A DNA stretch of 64,000 nucleotides. Source: Blautia sp. SC05B48. Lineage in GTDB: Bacteria; Bacillota; Clostridia; Lachnospirales; Lachnospiraceae. Each line of letters begins with the position of its first letter. Positions within the stretch are counted from its first letter, which is position 1. This document shows positions 63,731 through 64,000 of this stretch, in pieces. A program made the position numbers and the translations under genes. The notes below the pieces were generated by a model. That model was not told the origin of the DNA and did not search any database. It saw nothing but the letters and a program-made list of their open reading frames with translations. The stretch lies in the NCBI RefSeq assembly GCF_005848555.1, contig NZ_CP040518.1, positions 805,001-869,000 of the forward strand, given 5' to 3'.

Positions 63731-63916
63731 TCAGATCGTATTGCTTTGTTTTGTGATTTTTGTAAGGATTTTTTTCACAAGTGCTGTAAGCTGTTCCTTA
63801 AAGATGATGACCAGACTGATCAGAACCACCAGAATCAGGATGATCTCCACAACACCCACTGCATCCTCTTCCATCGCAAATTCTTTTACATACTTCCACA
63901 TATTTTCATTTGTCAC
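63731..63916 (-). CDS. Flp-type (Flp1-like) type IVb pilin
   Basis: A 61-residue pilin precursor. The leader MWKYVKEFAMEEDAVG is followed by VVEIILILVVLISLVIIF, with Glu at +3 of the hydrophobic segment as in Flp pilins; cleavage after the Gly is expected. A short basic tail ends the protein. GTG 63916 was chosen because AAAGGA lies eight bases upstream; the ATG at 63901 is in frame but its ribosome site is too far away. It is the main pilin candidate of the operon. Confidence 0.85.
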   Translation of the reverse strand: MTNENMWKYVKEFAMEEDAVGVVEIILILVVLISLVIIFKEQLTALVKKILTKITKQSNTI

Positions 63917-63945
63917 CTCACATTTCCTTTCTCTGCTCTCCGGTC

Positions 63946-64000
63946 CTACCCTCCGTAAAAGGAAAGACATGCCGGAAGCATGATCACCGCCATCACCACC
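63946..64000 (-). CDS. C-terminal end of a membrane protein, probably TadC (partial)
   Basis: A frame entering from beyond the window ends in VVMAVIMLPACLSFYGG and a TAG stop at 63946-63948. A hydrophobic tail directly before the Flp pilin gene fits a TadC/type II secretion F-like protein. Only 17 residues are visible, so this rests on context. Confidence 0.45.
   Translation of the reverse strand, partial: VVMAVIMLPACLSFYGG

Overview
The window looks like chromosomal DNA from a spore-forming, gut-type Lachnospiraceae (Blautia/Ruminococcus-like; family inferred, genus uncertain). The reasons are moderate GC, gene starts with strong AGGAGG ribosome sites, a large Firmicutes-type SRP RNA, sporulation genes (SpoVG, YyaC), a split transketolase, paired GlgC/GlgD, an extended PRPP synthetase, a TSCPD protein and a Tad/Flp pilus cluster with Clostridia-specific DUF proteins. 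Most genes lie on the minus strand. No phage, CRISPR array or transposase is visible.

Layout. 1-2.6 kb: start of a CvpA-like membrane protein, a DUF5711-like protein and a LysM protein with a probable degenerate MPN domain. 2.8-7.2 kb: YyaC, then the non-oxidative pentose-phosphate operon (fructose-6-phosphate aldolase/transaldolase, transketolase N and C) and a LacI regulator. 7.3-13 kb: housekeeping genes recR, ybaB, dnaX, pfkA, the SRP RNA, a GatB/YqeY protein and tadA. 13.3-19.8 kb: an AraC-linked operon with a GPH symporter, a nucleoside-hydrolase-like enzyme, a ROK kinase and a GH1 phospho-beta-glucosidase, with four 71-bp tandem repeats inside it. 20-22.8 kb: a radical-SAM activase, a proline-rich hypothetical protein and a 0.7-kb segment bounded by 46-bp direct repeats beside tRNA-Pro(CGG); the segment carries a small hydrophobic toxin gene with a convergent antisense RNA. 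23-33.6 kb: a large Big_2 surface protein, bioY-DUF1284, a MITE-like palindromic element, an orphan PduB-type shell protein, a 3D-domain cell-wall protein, spoVG and glgD-glgC.

33.9-39 kb: murC, a dense DnaA-box cluster, dnaD, a dnaC/dnaI-type helicase loader and PRPP synthetase on the plus strand. 39-54.5 kb: yhaN/yhaO-type nuclease genes, asnS, a secreted SGNH hydrolase, galT, a large membrane-anchored hypothetical with a degenerate C39-like tail, a methyltransferase, mtnN, a TSCPD protein, a beta-CASP metallo-hydrolase and a DUF6147-like protein. 54.5-59 kb: a DUF4367 protein and a small sigma factor on either side of murG, a HIT protein, a soluble histidine kinase and a rhomboid protease. 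59-64 kb: the distal part of a Tad/Flp pilus operon (TadC tail, Flp pilin, DUF5702-like, two TadE-like proteins, prepilin peptidase, FHA protein).

The most unusual items are the type I toxin-antitoxin locus inside a tRNA-flanking direct-repeat scar, the DnaA-box cluster upstream of the primosome genes, the glycoside/nucleoside operon with its 71-bp repeats, the MITE-like element beside a lone microcompartment shell gene, and the degenerate MPN and C39-like domains. All assignments come from reading the sequence; no database search was run.
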